64,000 nucleotides of DNA from Nitrososphaerales archaeon (GCA_030041295.1 JASHOD010000085.1:1-64000), one strand, 5' to 3'; shown: positions 17,293 through 26,067, counted from the first letter of the stretch. Notes: a model not told the origin generated them from the letters alone. Made by a program: numbers and translations.

Positions 17293-18264
17293 TTACAGTC
17301 CGCAACATCCCACAATCGATTTGAAGCCCTCGAGCTTGCTGAATACATGCTCCACACTTCTGACCTCGTAGTCCGCGTTGAGGGTAGAATCGGGGAAGCT
17401 CTTTAGCGTAATTGTGCTTGCGAGTGCAGCGTTTGGGTCTCCTACGATTTCGACCGATACAATCGGCCCTCTTTGCAATATGGCGAGTTTCGCGGTCGCT
17501 ACGTTCGATGCTGTCGACTTGTCTCTAACCACAGGGTCCGCGATCAATAGTGCCTGACCCGAGCCCGCAGTACCGTCGACCTGATCCTTCGTCAGCCAGG
17601 AGACCGAGTTAGAACCCTTTGTGCTCGAAGGACTTTCTCCCAAGATTGTCACTGACTGCACGGTGTTCTGACCATCGGTTGCCTCTATCCCTATAACATT
17701 CACCCCATATTCTGCCGTGACCGCCGCGCTCCCTTTTGTGAACTTGTCGAACACAAGATTACCGTCGGAGTCGACGTAGACATCAAAACCAGAGCGATCG
17801 GCAAGTGCCCTTATGTGGTCGTAAGCGCTGTTATTGTCATCCACAACATAGGTTGGCAAATCGATCCCGGAGGAGACGTTGCCAGAGTTTACGTTTGCAG
17901 AACTTAGAAGATCCGATACTATCTGGCCACAGTTTTGGCTGTCATAGATCTTATCTGAGAAGAAAGTGACGAGACTCCACATAGGACCGAGGCAGGAAAC
18001 TTTGACCTGCGAACTACTTGACTTTATAGAGTCCACAGTTCCCGTAAAGACTTTGACCGGATCATCGTCATCATAGCCAATCGAGATGTCCACGTCGTCC
18101 CCCACGTTGAAGTTGTAGCCTTGATCGTCGGCTCTCAGAAGGACACTCGCGCAATCAGTTGGGACATCGAGGCTCAGATTTACCCTGATAGATTCCACAT
18201 TATCAGCAGTCGCTGAGTCAAATGATTCTGATCCGATGTTGACTGAATATTTTGGGGCGAGCAT
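17293..18264 (-). CDS. Tail hub protein, gpD-like
   Basis: 323 residues. Pattern of phage late-control gpD/XkdQ: an N-terminal beta barrel with DDVDISIGYDDDDPVKVFTGTVDSIK, then IVSDLLSSANV and a DHIRALADRSGFDVYVDSDGNLVF segment typical of the second hub domain. It links the tube end to the spike. Start ATG 18264, with a TATA-like GTATATGATTAAG about 20-30 bases upstream on the minus strand, so this gene opens a second transcript of baseplate genes (17293 back to 11938). Confidence 0.85.
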   Translation of the reverse strand: MLAPKYSVNIGSESFDSATADNVESIRVNLSLDVPTDCASVLLRADDQGYNFNVGDDVDISIGYDDDDPVKVFTGTVDSIKSSSSQVKVSCLGPMWSLVTFFSDKIYDSQNCGQIVSDLLSSANVNSGNVSSGIDLPTYVVDDNNSAYDHIRALADRSGFDVYVDSDGNLVFDKFTKGSAAVTAEYGVNVIGIEATDGQNTVQSVTILGESPSSTKGSNSVSWLTKDQVDGTAGSGQALLIADPVVRDKSTASNVATAKLAILQRGPIVSVEIVGDPNAALASTITLKSFPDSTLNADYEVRSVEHVFSKLEGFKSIVGCCGL

Positions 18265-18612
18265 GACTTGGACTTAATCATATACTCCAAGAAAGATAGG
18301 TCTGAAAAACAAAAAACTGAAAGATAATGTATAATTGGGAAGGCTTTGGCAGGGCGAATATAAACTGCGACATTCACGCTATTACCGAATAAGGCCGGCC
18401 GGAGAACTATTTTAGCGTTTGACGAATCTGCAAAACTGGCCTAGAAACTGTTCCGACATAGAGAGTCAACTAGCATGGTCTCAGGAATCCAAGAATGCAA
18501 ATATGTCCAGTCAATCCCTCAGATTCCTGTATTTTTGAAACTCAGCCTCAATATCACCTTCGGACAAAGAAACAACTTATATGACATACCCGATCTGGCC
18601 AAAATCTGAATA
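18265..18612. promoter_or_regulatory. Divergent promoter region between hub gene and cargo genes
   Basis: A TATA-like element for the minus-strand hub transcript lies near 18280-18290, and TTATAT at 18578-18583 lies 30 bases before the ATG at 18613. Cargo and baseplate genes are therefore separately promoted. No gene seen in between. Confidence 0.5.
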
Positions 18613-19275
18613 ATGTCAGATAAGCAGGGCACGCAATCTTCGGGAGATGATTCGGACGACGACACCGAATCTGGATCTAATACTGACTCGGATTCGGATA
18701 ATAATGATGATCAGCGGAGCACAGATGGAGATCAATCAAGCTCTAGGTCAGACCAAGTTCAGAACAACGACGATTCAGATCAGAGTCAGGATTCGTCTTC
18801 TGACGACAATGGTAGAGATAGCAATTCGCAAGATCAAAACGATTCCCAGGATCAATCTTCGCCTTCATCTGGAGGAGACGGCGATGGATTCGAACCTCTC
18901 CCAGTGATGGATCTAAAGAATCAGCCTCTCATTAGCGGAGATTCGAGAAACGATATCGTGCAAGCTTTGCAGAGTGCCTTGATGGTCTTGGGTTATGATG
19001 TCGGTTCCTCGGGTGTGAACGGAAATTTCGATGACGCGACGGAGCAGGCGGTCAAAAATTTTCAACAAGACAGCAAGGACTGGAAGGGTAATCCTCTGAA
19101 TGCCGATGGTAAGGTTGAAGAACTGACATGTGATGCCCTAAATCGAAATCTAGTAGGTTCGTGGTTTGATAGCTATCAGACACCGGTTGAGCTCACAAAT
19201 GATGTCGTATTTGTCACGATAACAAAGCAGGCTCTGAAGGGTTCGTTAGGCGTTGAATATTCCTCCGGAAACTAA
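18613..19275 (+). CDS. Acidic disordered protein with a peptidoglycan-binding-type domain
   Basis: 220 residues. Residues 1-93 are almost wholly Ser, Asp, Gln, Asn and Gly; a PG_binding_1-type domain follows at about 104-178 (LQSALMVLGYDV, GVNGNFDDATEQAVKNFQQ). This domain closely resembles the first one in the metallopeptidase at 8536-10665, including DSKDWKGNPLNADGKVEELTCDALNR versus the matching stretch there. The 3' end overlaps the phospholipase D-like gene by 23 bases in another frame. It may be the N-terminal part of that cargo or a separate loading adaptor. Confidence 0.7.
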   Translation: MSDKQGTQSSGDDSDDDTESGSNTDSDSDNNDDQRSTDGDQSSSRSDQVQNNDDSDQSQDSSSDDNGRDSNSQDQNDSQDQSSPSSGGDGDGFEPLPVMDLKNQPLISGDSRNDIVQALQSALMVLGYDVGSSGVNGNFDDATEQAVKNFQQDSKDWKGNPLNADGKVEELTCDALNRNLVGSWFDSYQTPVELTNDVVFVTITKQALKGSLGVEYSSGN

Positions 19276-21040
19276 GAAGGTTTCACTCCAGCTAACCGCG
19301 TATCAGGCTTGGGCTAGGCCCGGAAAGAGTGGGAAGGATTCAAAGGGGGACTGCGTATCCGGCGGCTCCTTGGCTTATGGCCCGCTTGACGGGAATCATA
19401 TCCTTTGGATCCGAGATGGCGCGAGAGCGATGTTTGAGATCTCAGACGCCATCTGTAGAGCTACTCGCTTTGTCTGGATCATCGACTGTTACTTGAGCCC
19501 AGGGATTAACTTGGCGAGAAATTGCGGCGAGGCAAATTACTATGATCAGTTGAAGCAGAACGCGAGCAATTATCCTGACCCGCAGATTCTAGATAAGGTC
19601 AAACAGTTAAACTCGACGCATAACGTGGATAGCGATTCTGTACCTCTTGTGAGTCTGCTGTTTACAAAAGCCCAAGAGAGTTACAATGGAAATCAAGTAA
19701 AAGTCAGGATCATCCTCTTTAAGCCAGATCTGCTTCAAGAAAAAGCTGCTGGAAAAACCGGTTGGGACGGTGCCAGGGACATCATCAAAACCTGGAACCA
19801 AGACAAGAAATACGCCAACAAAATCAATTTACAGTTAGCAGAGTGGGGGGGCGCTTTCACATCAGGACACGAAGTGGGTGCTCACCACCAGAAGTCGACA
19901 ATTGTTGCGATAAACGACAAATTGGTCGGCTTCTGCGGAGGCGTGGATCTTGCGTACTCAAGGTGGAACCCTAGCTCCCACAGTATTGCCGATCCGATAG
20001 ACAGTCCTAGTTCGGTTCCCGCCCCATTCAAAATAAATTCAGAGATGGATTGGATTCAGTCATTTGATCCGCCGGGAATCTTGGGAGAGTGGAACGGCAG
20101 AAAGAACGAATATAGGGGCGAAGGCGGGTACGTATTCTGGCATGACGTGCACGTGAAGGTAGTCGGCTCCGCCGCGGCACAGCTTGCGAGCAACTTTCAA
20201 GAACGCTACGAGCAGACAAATTCCACTCCCTCAGGTTGGAAGAATGACACTGACTTTTCTTGGTTCAACACTAACGTCTCCCATCTCTGGTACGACGAAG
20301 GACCTCAAGATCTTCTCAACTCCAGCGAGTCGTACTCTGGAGCGAAGATTTACGCCCAGATAATTCGAAGCTGGTTTGAGAGAAAGTGGGGTGGCGGAAA
20401 CGACTGGGGAATCTGGGATGCATACCGAAATCTCTTCTCACATGCAGAGAGGAACATCTACATTGAGAGTCAGTACGCGTTCGAAGACAGCGATCTCGCG
20501 GACATTTTGATTAAGAGAATAAAGCAAAACCAGAACCTCAAAGTGATCATCGTTGCGCCGGTCATGCCAGATAGTTACGACGGCGATATCATGAAGACGC
20601 TCAAGAAGATAATCGTCGCTGGCTCTAAACCAGGCGATGATCTCTCAAAGTCAAGGGTCAAGGCTTATTCTCTTGCAACGTTGATCTCGCGTTCCGGTAA
20701 TAATATTCGAGTCCCAATTTACGTTCACGCAAAAATAGCTGTAGTCGACGACGAATGGGCGGTTGTTGGGTCTGCAAATCTCGACAGAATGGGAATGGGA
20801 GGCGGTTCTAGCAGTTACAGAGGCTCTAGTGAACTAGCAATTTTGATCAACGGCCCCTCTCAATCCGTTGCGTTGAGGAGTCTGCTCGCAGCTGAACATC
20901 TAGGCACTACCTCGCCTCCCGATGATTTTGATCAACTGTTCGATTCTTTTTACAATACAGCGAGTGCAAATGGTGATCCAAGAGGAGGTGGTGCTCTAAA
21001 TGGACAGCTCGTAATACATAGAACCTATAGTGGAAAATGA
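19253..21040 (+). CDS. Phospholipase D-family protein (putative injected effector)
   Basis: 595 residues from a TTG inside the end of the preceding gene; the frame has a stop at 19247-19249, so it cannot start earlier. The second HKD motif is canonical (H492, K494, D499 in HAKIAVVDDEW, followed by GSANLD). The first is unusual: HHQKSTIVAIND has its Asp three residues later than the HxKx4D rule, but it is followed by the typical GGVDLAYSRW. There is no signal peptide. A lipid-cleaving enzyme without an export signal in the middle of tail genes fits an injected toxin; that role is inferred. No immunity gene is recognised beside it. Confidence 0.82.
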   Translation: MNIPPETKKVSLQLTAYQAWARPGKSGKDSKGDCVSGGSLAYGPLDGNHILWIRDGARAMFEISDAICRATRFVWIIDCYLSPGINLARNCGEANYYDQLKQNASNYPDPQILDKVKQLNSTHNVDSDSVPLVSLLFTKAQESYNGNQVKVRIILFKPDLLQEKAAGKTGWDGARDIIKTWNQDKKYANKINLQLAEWGGAFTSGHEVGAHHQKSTIVAINDKLVGFCGGVDLAYSRWNPSSHSIADPIDSPSSVPAPFKINSEMDWIQSFDPPGILGEWNGRKNEYRGEGGYVFWHDVHVKVVGSAAAQLASNFQERYEQTNSTPSGWKNDTDFSWFNTNVSHLWYDEGPQDLLNSSESYSGAKIYAQIIRSWFERKWGGGNDWGIWDAYRNLFSHAERNIYIESQYAFEDSDLADILIKRIKQNQNLKVIIVAPVMPDSYDGDIMKTLKKIIVAGSKPGDDLSKSRVKAYSLATLISRSGNNIRVPIYVHAKIAVVDDEWAVVGSANLDRMGMGGGSSSYRGSSELAILINGPSQSVALRSLLAAEHLGTTSPPDDFDQLFDSFYNTASANGDPRGGGALNGQLVIHRTYSGK

Positions 21041-21079
21041 GCAACAAGACCAAACTATATTTTGAAAGTCCGGTCGCGT

Positions 21080-21670
21080 CTACGAAGAAGTAGATGAAGA
21101 GTCGCCGTCGCCATCATTATTTCCTGCGCTTCCATCGTCTTGGGAGGAATCCTGAGAAGAAGAAGCTGAGTCGGAAGAACCGTTGTCACTGTCTCCACCT
21201 CCGGCTTGGTTGTCACCGTTTGCACCACCGTTTTGATCGCCGAAGGACTGGTCGTCTCCTCCGCGGCCTCCGCTAGTATCGTGCTGGTCTCCATTATTGC
21301 CATCGTCGCCGCTATCCTCATCCTCCTGGTACACCAAAACCACTTTCTGGTCCGGCCTGGGTATCGCAAAAGTGCCGTCGCTGCCCGTCTGCTTATCCAG
21401 CGACGTAGAATTATCATCAGCTGTCAGCTTGAGTTTTGCCCCGCTAATTGCTTTGAAATCCTCGTCAAGTAACTCTATCGTCAAACCGAGGGCTTGCAGC
21501 TCGTCGGCAGTTGTGACATAGGCATTCCTTCCGTTGGTTCTCTTTTGGCGTGAACTGCTAGAGTCATTTGAATCACTAGAGTCGCTATCATCATCATTGT
21601 TTGTTGAATCATTACTTTGAGATGTATTATTATTATCATTATTATTATCATCATCATCATCGGAACTCAA
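21080..21670 (-). CDS. Acidic Asp/Asn/Ser-rich protein with a small beta domain
   Basis: 196 residues: an acidic N-terminal segment (1-50), a central SpaA/carboxypeptidase-regulatory-like domain (LGLTIELLDEDFKAISGAKLKL, SDGTFAIPRPDQKVVLVY), then a Gly/Ser/Asp/Asn-rich tail. Its start overlaps the stop of the upstream gene as ATGA (21667-21670), so the two are coupled. Same design as 10710-11096. It is probably a structural or loading partner of the adaptor protein; nothing firmer. Confidence 0.65.
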   Translation of the reverse strand: MSSDDDDDNNNDNNNTSQSNDSTNNDDDSDSSDSNDSSSSRQKRTNGRNAYVTTADELQALGLTIELLDEDFKAISGAKLKLTADDNSTSLDKQTGSDGTFAIPRPDQKVVLVYQEDEDSGDDGNNGDQHDTSGGRGGDDQSFGDQNGGANGDNQAGGGDSDNGSSDSASSSQDSSQDDGSAGNNDGDGDSSSTSS

Positions 21671-22581
21671 CTGTTTTCGTCCCCGCCTCCATCTCCGTCA
21701 CCGTCTCCACCTCCTTGGTCCGAGCCACTCCCTTCGTCGCTACTACCGCCTGCACTACCTTCTTCGCCTCCACCTTCTCCTCCTGCTGTTTCACCTCCTC
21801 CTTCCGCCGCCCCTCCTCCGCCCTCTCCACCTTCAGCTCCGCCTTCTCCCCCTGCGCCGCCAGTACTCCCGGCTGCGCCACCCTTGTTTATGGTTACCTT
21901 GCGCTTTAAGCCCTCGTAGCCGGGTGCATCAACCGTGACCTCGTAGTCCCCGTTTGGAAGATCCAGGAATTCATAATTCCCTTGGGCATCAGTCTGCATC
22001 TGTCTATCTCCATCCGGACCACTTAGTTTCACGTTGATCCCCTTCGCAGGACCGCCTTCAAGATCAAGTACCGTGCCTTTGATGTCGTCTATCTGGCTCT
22101 GGTCCTGAACGGATTTCTGGGCGGCATCCGACTGATCCGGAGCTTCTTGTTCTGTTTGTTGTTTCGGCGGTTTGTACTCGGCGAGACGCATGAAGTAGTG
22201 GTATCTGTTTGGGTTACCTCCGATATTTTCTATCGCGAGTTCTTCAATTAAGACGTTAGTAAGATCCGTAATTCCAGTTATGTCAGAAGAAAAAGGAACA
22301 GGCTGGCCCTGTCTGAACTTGAGCCAGATGTCTTGGAGGCTATCCTTGGATTTTTCGCCCATCAGATCTCCTTCGAATGTAATCTTGATCGGATGTCTCC
22401 CCATGTCTTGAAGAACTGTTGTATCCGACCCCGCGATTCTATGCTCCACGACGGCTCTTCTCATGTCGACGCTTATGTTGTAGACATTTCTCAGCTCCTG
22501 GACCGCGTTAGTCTGGGAGTCCTGGACTCTCTTTATCAGGGGAAAACTGTCGATTTCAATGCTCAAACTATAAGCTCTCAC
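21667..22581 (-). CDS. Tail adaptor candidate (XkdP position) with regulatory-like domain and Gly/Glu tail
   Basis: 304 residues. Residues 1-125 form an alpha/beta domain resembling the N-terminal part of phage tail/LysM adaptor proteins (YSLSIEIDSFPLIKRV, MGRHPIKITFEGDLMGEKSKD). A carboxypeptidase-regulatory-like domain follows at 160-230 (DIKGTVLDLEGGPAKGINVKL, GNYEFLDLPNGDYEVTVDAPG). From 232 on it is Gly/Glu/Ala repeats. It lies between tape-measure and hub genes, the place of XkdP in PBSX, but without a visible LysM domain. The low-complexity tail is unusual for this position. Confidence 0.6.
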   Translation of the reverse strand: MRAYSLSIEIDSFPLIKRVQDSQTNAVQELRNVYNISVDMRRAVVEHRIAGSDTTVLQDMGRHPIKITFEGDLMGEKSKDSLQDIWLKFRQGQPVPFSSDITGITDLTNVLIEELAIENIGGNPNRYHYFMRLAEYKPPKQQTEQEAPDQSDAAQKSVQDQSQIDDIKGTVLDLEGGPAKGINVKLSGPDGDRQMQTDAQGNYEFLDLPNGDYEVTVDAPGYEGLKRKVTINKGGAAGSTGGAGGEGGAEGGEGGGGAAEGGGETAGGEGGGEEGSAGGSSDEGSGSDQGGGDGDGDGGGDENS

Positions 22582-22702
22582 TCATTTTGGAAGTTAGGTT
22601 TTGGTCTTCTGATGTAAGACGGCCAAGCTTCTTCGGTTAGATATGTCTTCTCAAAAGCGGAAGATCTGCACGCGGCATTGGCCAAAGAATATTCTTCCAG
22701 CA

Positions 22703-25027
22703 TTAAGTTCCGCCATATGTTCTTCTGAATTCATCTTCGAGGATTGAAGCCATCTTCCTCCGGAGCTCCCTGAGCTCCATTTCCTCTTCTTCTGATGTTT
22801 TCGCTCTAATCGCATTAGAGTCGTAAATGCCCTGAACTTTGATGACTGGGTGTCTCCTTTCCTCTTGCCCCAGGAGCTCCGATCCTCCTCTTGTCTCCAA
22901 TTGAGGACTAAGAATAGGCTGAATCGGGCTGAATGAATGAATACCGGGTTTGGAGATTGTAGCAACGGAAGCACTTCTTGTAAGACGACCGGGAACTATA
23001 TTCGAGTTCCCGGGTGGCGCAGCCGATGCCTCTTGAGCGGTAGCAGAAGTAACAATACTGCTACCTTCGAGTGTCGTCCGACTTTCAAAATTATCCTGAG
23101 AGGCTAGATAACGGTTCAAAAGCAAAGTCGAAGTTCCTACTGACTTAAAGAACCGGACAAAGGATTCGCCCATTATCCTAGTACCCCGAGTAGCTAATCG
23201 ATCGACTTGAAAGGCGGACGCCCCAACTCTTCTTGAAAGATAGCTTGAGAGTAGGATTGCCGGCGGAAGAATCGAAGAAAGACCGAGCGCAGTCCCTGAA
23301 ATGCTTTGAATTCCAGCACTCTTGCTTGGAGAGGAAGAGTCTGAAATCCGAGGAGTTGATCCTGAGTCATAAATCACCGATTCCGTATTCGAGCTTGGAT
23401 ATGTTGCTTCAGCTCTTATTCTTGAATAAGGATAAGAATCTGAACCAACCCACTCGTACTGCACAGGGGCACCCGATTCTTGAGTTGTCGAAAGTCCCTG
23501 AGTTGGGATGCTTTGTCTAGGGCTTTGTGAAACTTTTAGCATTAGGGCTATAGGTAGCGATACACCTGCGCTAGCAAGCATCATCACAGGAGCGAGGTAT
23601 GAGTAACTTTTGCGGGATGTTTCTTCTGCTGTAGCTTCTTCTTTAGCAGCCTCGTCGCTTTGTACCGGTATTCCCGTTCCAACTGAAGATTCTATCGCGT
23701 TAGGACTAACTCCAGCACTGGAATACGTTGTTGTCCCTGAAGGACCGATTCCCTTTGGCGTAATCGTTTGCGCGTAGTTCATGCGCCTGTTACCATTTCG
23801 AGAAGCGAGGGTTGTTATCGCGTTTGGAGTTAGAGAAGAAGAAGCAGGAATAGGCGGTGAGGGTATCGCCGGAACGCTCGCTTGCGAAACCAATGCTGAC
23901 CCCTCACCAACTGGCAAGAGCGCGGCCGAAGATCCTACACTTGTTCCAAGTTCAGACGCCGAAAGGTAAGGCTTGTAAGTAAGGTACTTCGTCATGGAAC
24001 GAAACGGCGAGACAAATTTGCCAAACTCAATCTGCGAAATGATATTCTCAAAAACATTCAGTGAGCCGAAGGTAGCACCAGAAGCAACTAATGCAAGTAC
24101 TGGACTCCAAAGGATCCCTCGGTTTGATTGAGAGAGATTGCCCGGCGCATTAGCCAGAGAATCTCCGACGTAACTTGATCTATTTGGAGAAATCGACCGT
24201 ATTCCTAATCTAGAATAGGCATAATCTCGCTGCATTGTTCGTATACTGGGGGGTGGCAGAACATGAGCACTGCGACGGGCCGGGGGAACAAATGAAATCG
24301 GTGAAACTGAAGGCGCGAAAACTATTCCCGCGTTGGTAATCCCAGACGCCAGGTTGATCGCGGAAAGACTAGCTGTACCTGCCATCAATGCATACATCGG
24401 TGACGAAAAATAGCTCGTTGGCGACTGATAGTTACCCGATGAAACTAGCGGCGATTCAACACCTTGAGATGAATTATCAGATAATAATGGCGGCGTGTAG
24501 AGTTGATCAGGCTGAGGCTCTGATGATACATAATAATCATTTAGAGCAACATTACCTTTAGGTAATGCGCCCGAAGTCCACGTACTTGGAACAAGCCTAG
24601 TCATCACTTCAGTTTGCATAGTGCCGGGAAATTGAAAAGCTCCTGACTCAAGTGGCATGGACTGAATCATGCTACTCAGTCGGACAGCCTGAAGCAGAGG
24701 ATGTCTTTCAGACATCGGTCGGGAAACCTCTTCACGAGAAACTTGTGTTTCTACCTCTCCTATTGTTTCCCCAATTTGGTTAGCAGTTGATGCCTCAACC
24801 GCAGGCGGTGGAAGCACAACCCTTGAAATTGCTAGTGTGCGAAAATAGGAACGCAACGTCCTAAAGATTGCGATATACCCTTTAATTACTCTAGAAAGAG
24901 CCCGTGTTAGAATATACTCGTCTCGTCTTTCGACTTTGAGAGCAAGCTTTGATAGCCGCTCAAACTGTTTATTCGCTTGAGCCTGTATTCTGACAGTAAT
25001 GGAGATAAAGTTGTCAATCGCAGACAA
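22703..25027 (-). CDS. Putative tape-measure protein
   Basis: 774 residues from a TTG. The N-terminus is helical and basic (IQAQANKQFERLSKLALKVERRDEYILTRALSRVI). The middle is long, Ser/Pro-rich and interrupted by several short hydrophobic segments (PMYALMAGTASLSAINLASGI; VLALVASGATFGSLNVF; APVMMLASAGVSLPIALML; ISGTALGLSSILPPAILLSS). The C-terminus is charged and helical. It is the longest gene of the tail run and lies directly after the chaperone pair, exactly where the tape measure sits in phage tails. There is no direct sequence signature, so the call rests on position and on the hydrophobic pattern. Confidence 0.65.
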   Translation of the reverse strand: MSAIDNFISITVRIQAQANKQFERLSKLALKVERRDEYILTRALSRVIKGYIAIFRTLRSYFRTLAISRVVLPPPAVEASTANQIGETIGEVETQVSREEVSRPMSERHPLLQAVRLSSMIQSMPLESGAFQFPGTMQTEVMTRLVPSTWTSGALPKGNVALNDYYVSSEPQPDQLYTPPLLSDNSSQGVESPLVSSGNYQSPTSYFSSPMYALMAGTASLSAINLASGITNAGIVFAPSVSPISFVPPARRSAHVLPPPSIRTMQRDYAYSRLGIRSISPNRSSYVGDSLANAPGNLSQSNRGILWSPVLALVASGATFGSLNVFENIISQIEFGKFVSPFRSMTKYLTYKPYLSASELGTSVGSSAALLPVGEGSALVSQASVPAIPSPPIPASSSLTPNAITTLASRNGNRRMNYAQTITPKGIGPSGTTTYSSAGVSPNAIESSVGTGIPVQSDEAAKEEATAEETSRKSYSYLAPVMMLASAGVSLPIALMLKVSQSPRQSIPTQGLSTTQESGAPVQYEWVGSDSYPYSRIRAEATYPSSNTESVIYDSGSTPRISDSSSPSKSAGIQSISGTALGLSSILPPAILLSSYLSRRVGASAFQVDRLATRGTRIMGESFVRFFKSVGTSTLLLNRYLASQDNFESRTTLEGSSIVTSATAQEASAAPPGNSNIVPGRLTRSASVATISKPGIHSFSPIQPILSPQLETRGGSELLGQEERRHPVIKVQGIYDSNAIRAKTSEEEEMELRELRRKMASILEDEFRRTYGGT

Positions 25028-25077
25028 ATGAAAACATAAAGCACTCCTTTAGAGCATAGAGCCTATCGTGATTTTCT

Positions 25078-25272
25078 TTAGTCCTCTCTGACGACGATCC
25101 TGTTCCAACCCTGCGCGACCATCCTAGCATTTTCCGCAAGCACGCGCCTATGGTTCAAGGCGGAGAGGATAAAGTCGATCTGATCTCTAGTCAGAGCCCC
25201 AGCAGTAGGCGCAAGCCGATAACCCGCATCAAATATCAGTGAAGCTAGCTCGAGTCCTTCTGGGCTAGCCAC
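25078..25272 (-). CDS. Downstream part of tail-assembly chaperone (T-like), reached by -1 frameshift
   Basis: 64 codons (MASPEGLELASLIFDAGYRL...). The only internal start is GTG at 25272 with no ribosome site. In the -1 frame of the upstream chaperone the reading is open without stop from the A9 slippery run at 25293-25301 into this segment (RLEIEDF then VASPEGL). It is therefore best understood as the C-terminal extension of a G/GT-type fusion of about 190 residues, not a separate protein. Helical and small, as expected for a tape-measure-binding T domain. Confidence 0.7.
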   Translation of the reverse strand: MASPEGLELASLIFDAGYRLAPTAGALTRDQIDFILSALNHRRVLAENARMVAQGWNRIVVRED

Positions 25273-25286
25273 AAAGTCCTCAATTT

Positions 25287-25649
25287 CTAATCTTTTTTTT
25301 TAACTTCTTGAGGGCCGGCGACTCCGCTTATCTCTAAGATTCTTGTGCCAATATACTCAGGTATACCGAACTTCATTGAAGCAACTTCTTCAATTGTAAG
25401 AGCTGGTTCCACAAGACCTAGCGACGTTGCGATCCGAAGTGCCTCTAGGTTCTTCGCAATCTCGACGCGGCTAACATTAGGCGTGCCGTCTTCCTTCAGC
25501 TGTATATTGCCTAGCACAGCGAACACTTTGGTGAGTTCGCCATCAGTTAGAGGACGTATGACTACCTCCCCGTCGTAGTCTTTGATGAAGAGGCTTTCCC
25601 TTTTGTTTACGCCGTCGAGAATGTTTTGCTTTGTCAGCTTACGCGCCAT
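25287..25649 (-). CDS. Tail-assembly chaperone, gpG/XkdN-like
   Basis: 120 residues (MARKLTKQNILDGVNKRESLFIKDYDGEVVIRPLTDGELTK...). Pattern of XkdN-type chaperones: a short beta pair with VVIRPLTDGEL, then helices. It starts 4 bases after the tube gene stop and precedes the tape-measure candidate, the conserved place for phage chaperones. It ends GPQEVKKKD with AAA AAA AAA GAT TAG, which contains the slippery heptamer A_AAA_AAA followed by G, allowing -1 frameshifting into 25078-25272. Confidence 0.75.
   Translation of the reverse strand: MARKLTKQNILDGVNKRESLFIKDYDGEVVIRPLTDGELTKVFAVLGNIQLKEDGTPNVSRVEIAKNLEALRIATSLGLVEPALTIEEVASMKFGIPEYIGTRILEISGVAGPQEVKKKD
25290..25301 (-). promoter_or_regulatory. 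Probable programmed -1 ribosomal frameshift site (A9-G)
   Basis: On the minus strand GTT AAA AAA AAA GAT TAG. The run of nine A contains A_AAA_AAA in phase with the upstream gene and lies two codons before its stop. After a -1 slip, reading continues through seven codons without stop into the downstream 64-codon segment. Confidence 0.72.
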
Positions 25650-25653
25650 TCAG

Positions 25654-26067
25654 CTACTGTTCCCTAATCCTCGTCGAGGTGAAATTGTAGGTACTTAGAC
25701 CGACTCCATTCGCATCCATACCGTAGGTCTTGCCCTCAAGATAGCATTCATCGAAGGTAATACTCTTGACCGCCTGCCCCCACTTTGCTGTCCCGATTGC
25801 ACCGGACTTCAAATCGACAACGAGCTGGAAGGAGCTCACGTCAGCCCCCTCCTTCAGGAGCAACGAGTCAAGCTTCGGATAGGTGGACCGGACGACTATA
25901 GATCCCGTTACATACAGAGGACCATAGTCAACGCCTAACCTTTCCTCGCTTCCGATTCGATGCACATTCTGCCTGTTTCTCACAATCTGATAGTTTATCG
26001 ATTGCAAACCGGGTATCGCGTCTCCATCGCACTTTACATCGCTCACGTTTGCCGAAATTACGGACAT
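25654..26067 (-). CDS. Tail tube protein, XkdM-like
   Basis: 137 residues. Beta-rich tube-protein pattern: VSDVKCDGDAIPGLQSINYQIVRNRQNVHRIGSEERLGVDYGP, then VTGSIVVRSTYPKLDSLL and a final strand pair ending STYNFTSTRIREQ. It forms the inner hollow tube through which cargo passes. It follows the sheath gene by 57 bases. Length is typical for PBSX/P2-type tubes. Confidence 0.85.
   Translation of the reverse strand: MSVISANVSDVKCDGDAIPGLQSINYQIVRNRQNVHRIGSEERLGVDYGPLYVTGSIVVRSTYPKLDSLLLKEGADVSSFQLVVDLKSGAIGTAKWGQAVKSITFDECYLEGKTYGMDANGVGLSTYNFTSTRIREQ

Noticed and set aside
21610-21900. Plus-strand frames rich in Ser/Pro and Ile opposite the acidic and Gly-rich genes
   Set aside because: They are reverse-strand shadows of the GAT/GGA-rich coding sequence of the minus-strand genes.
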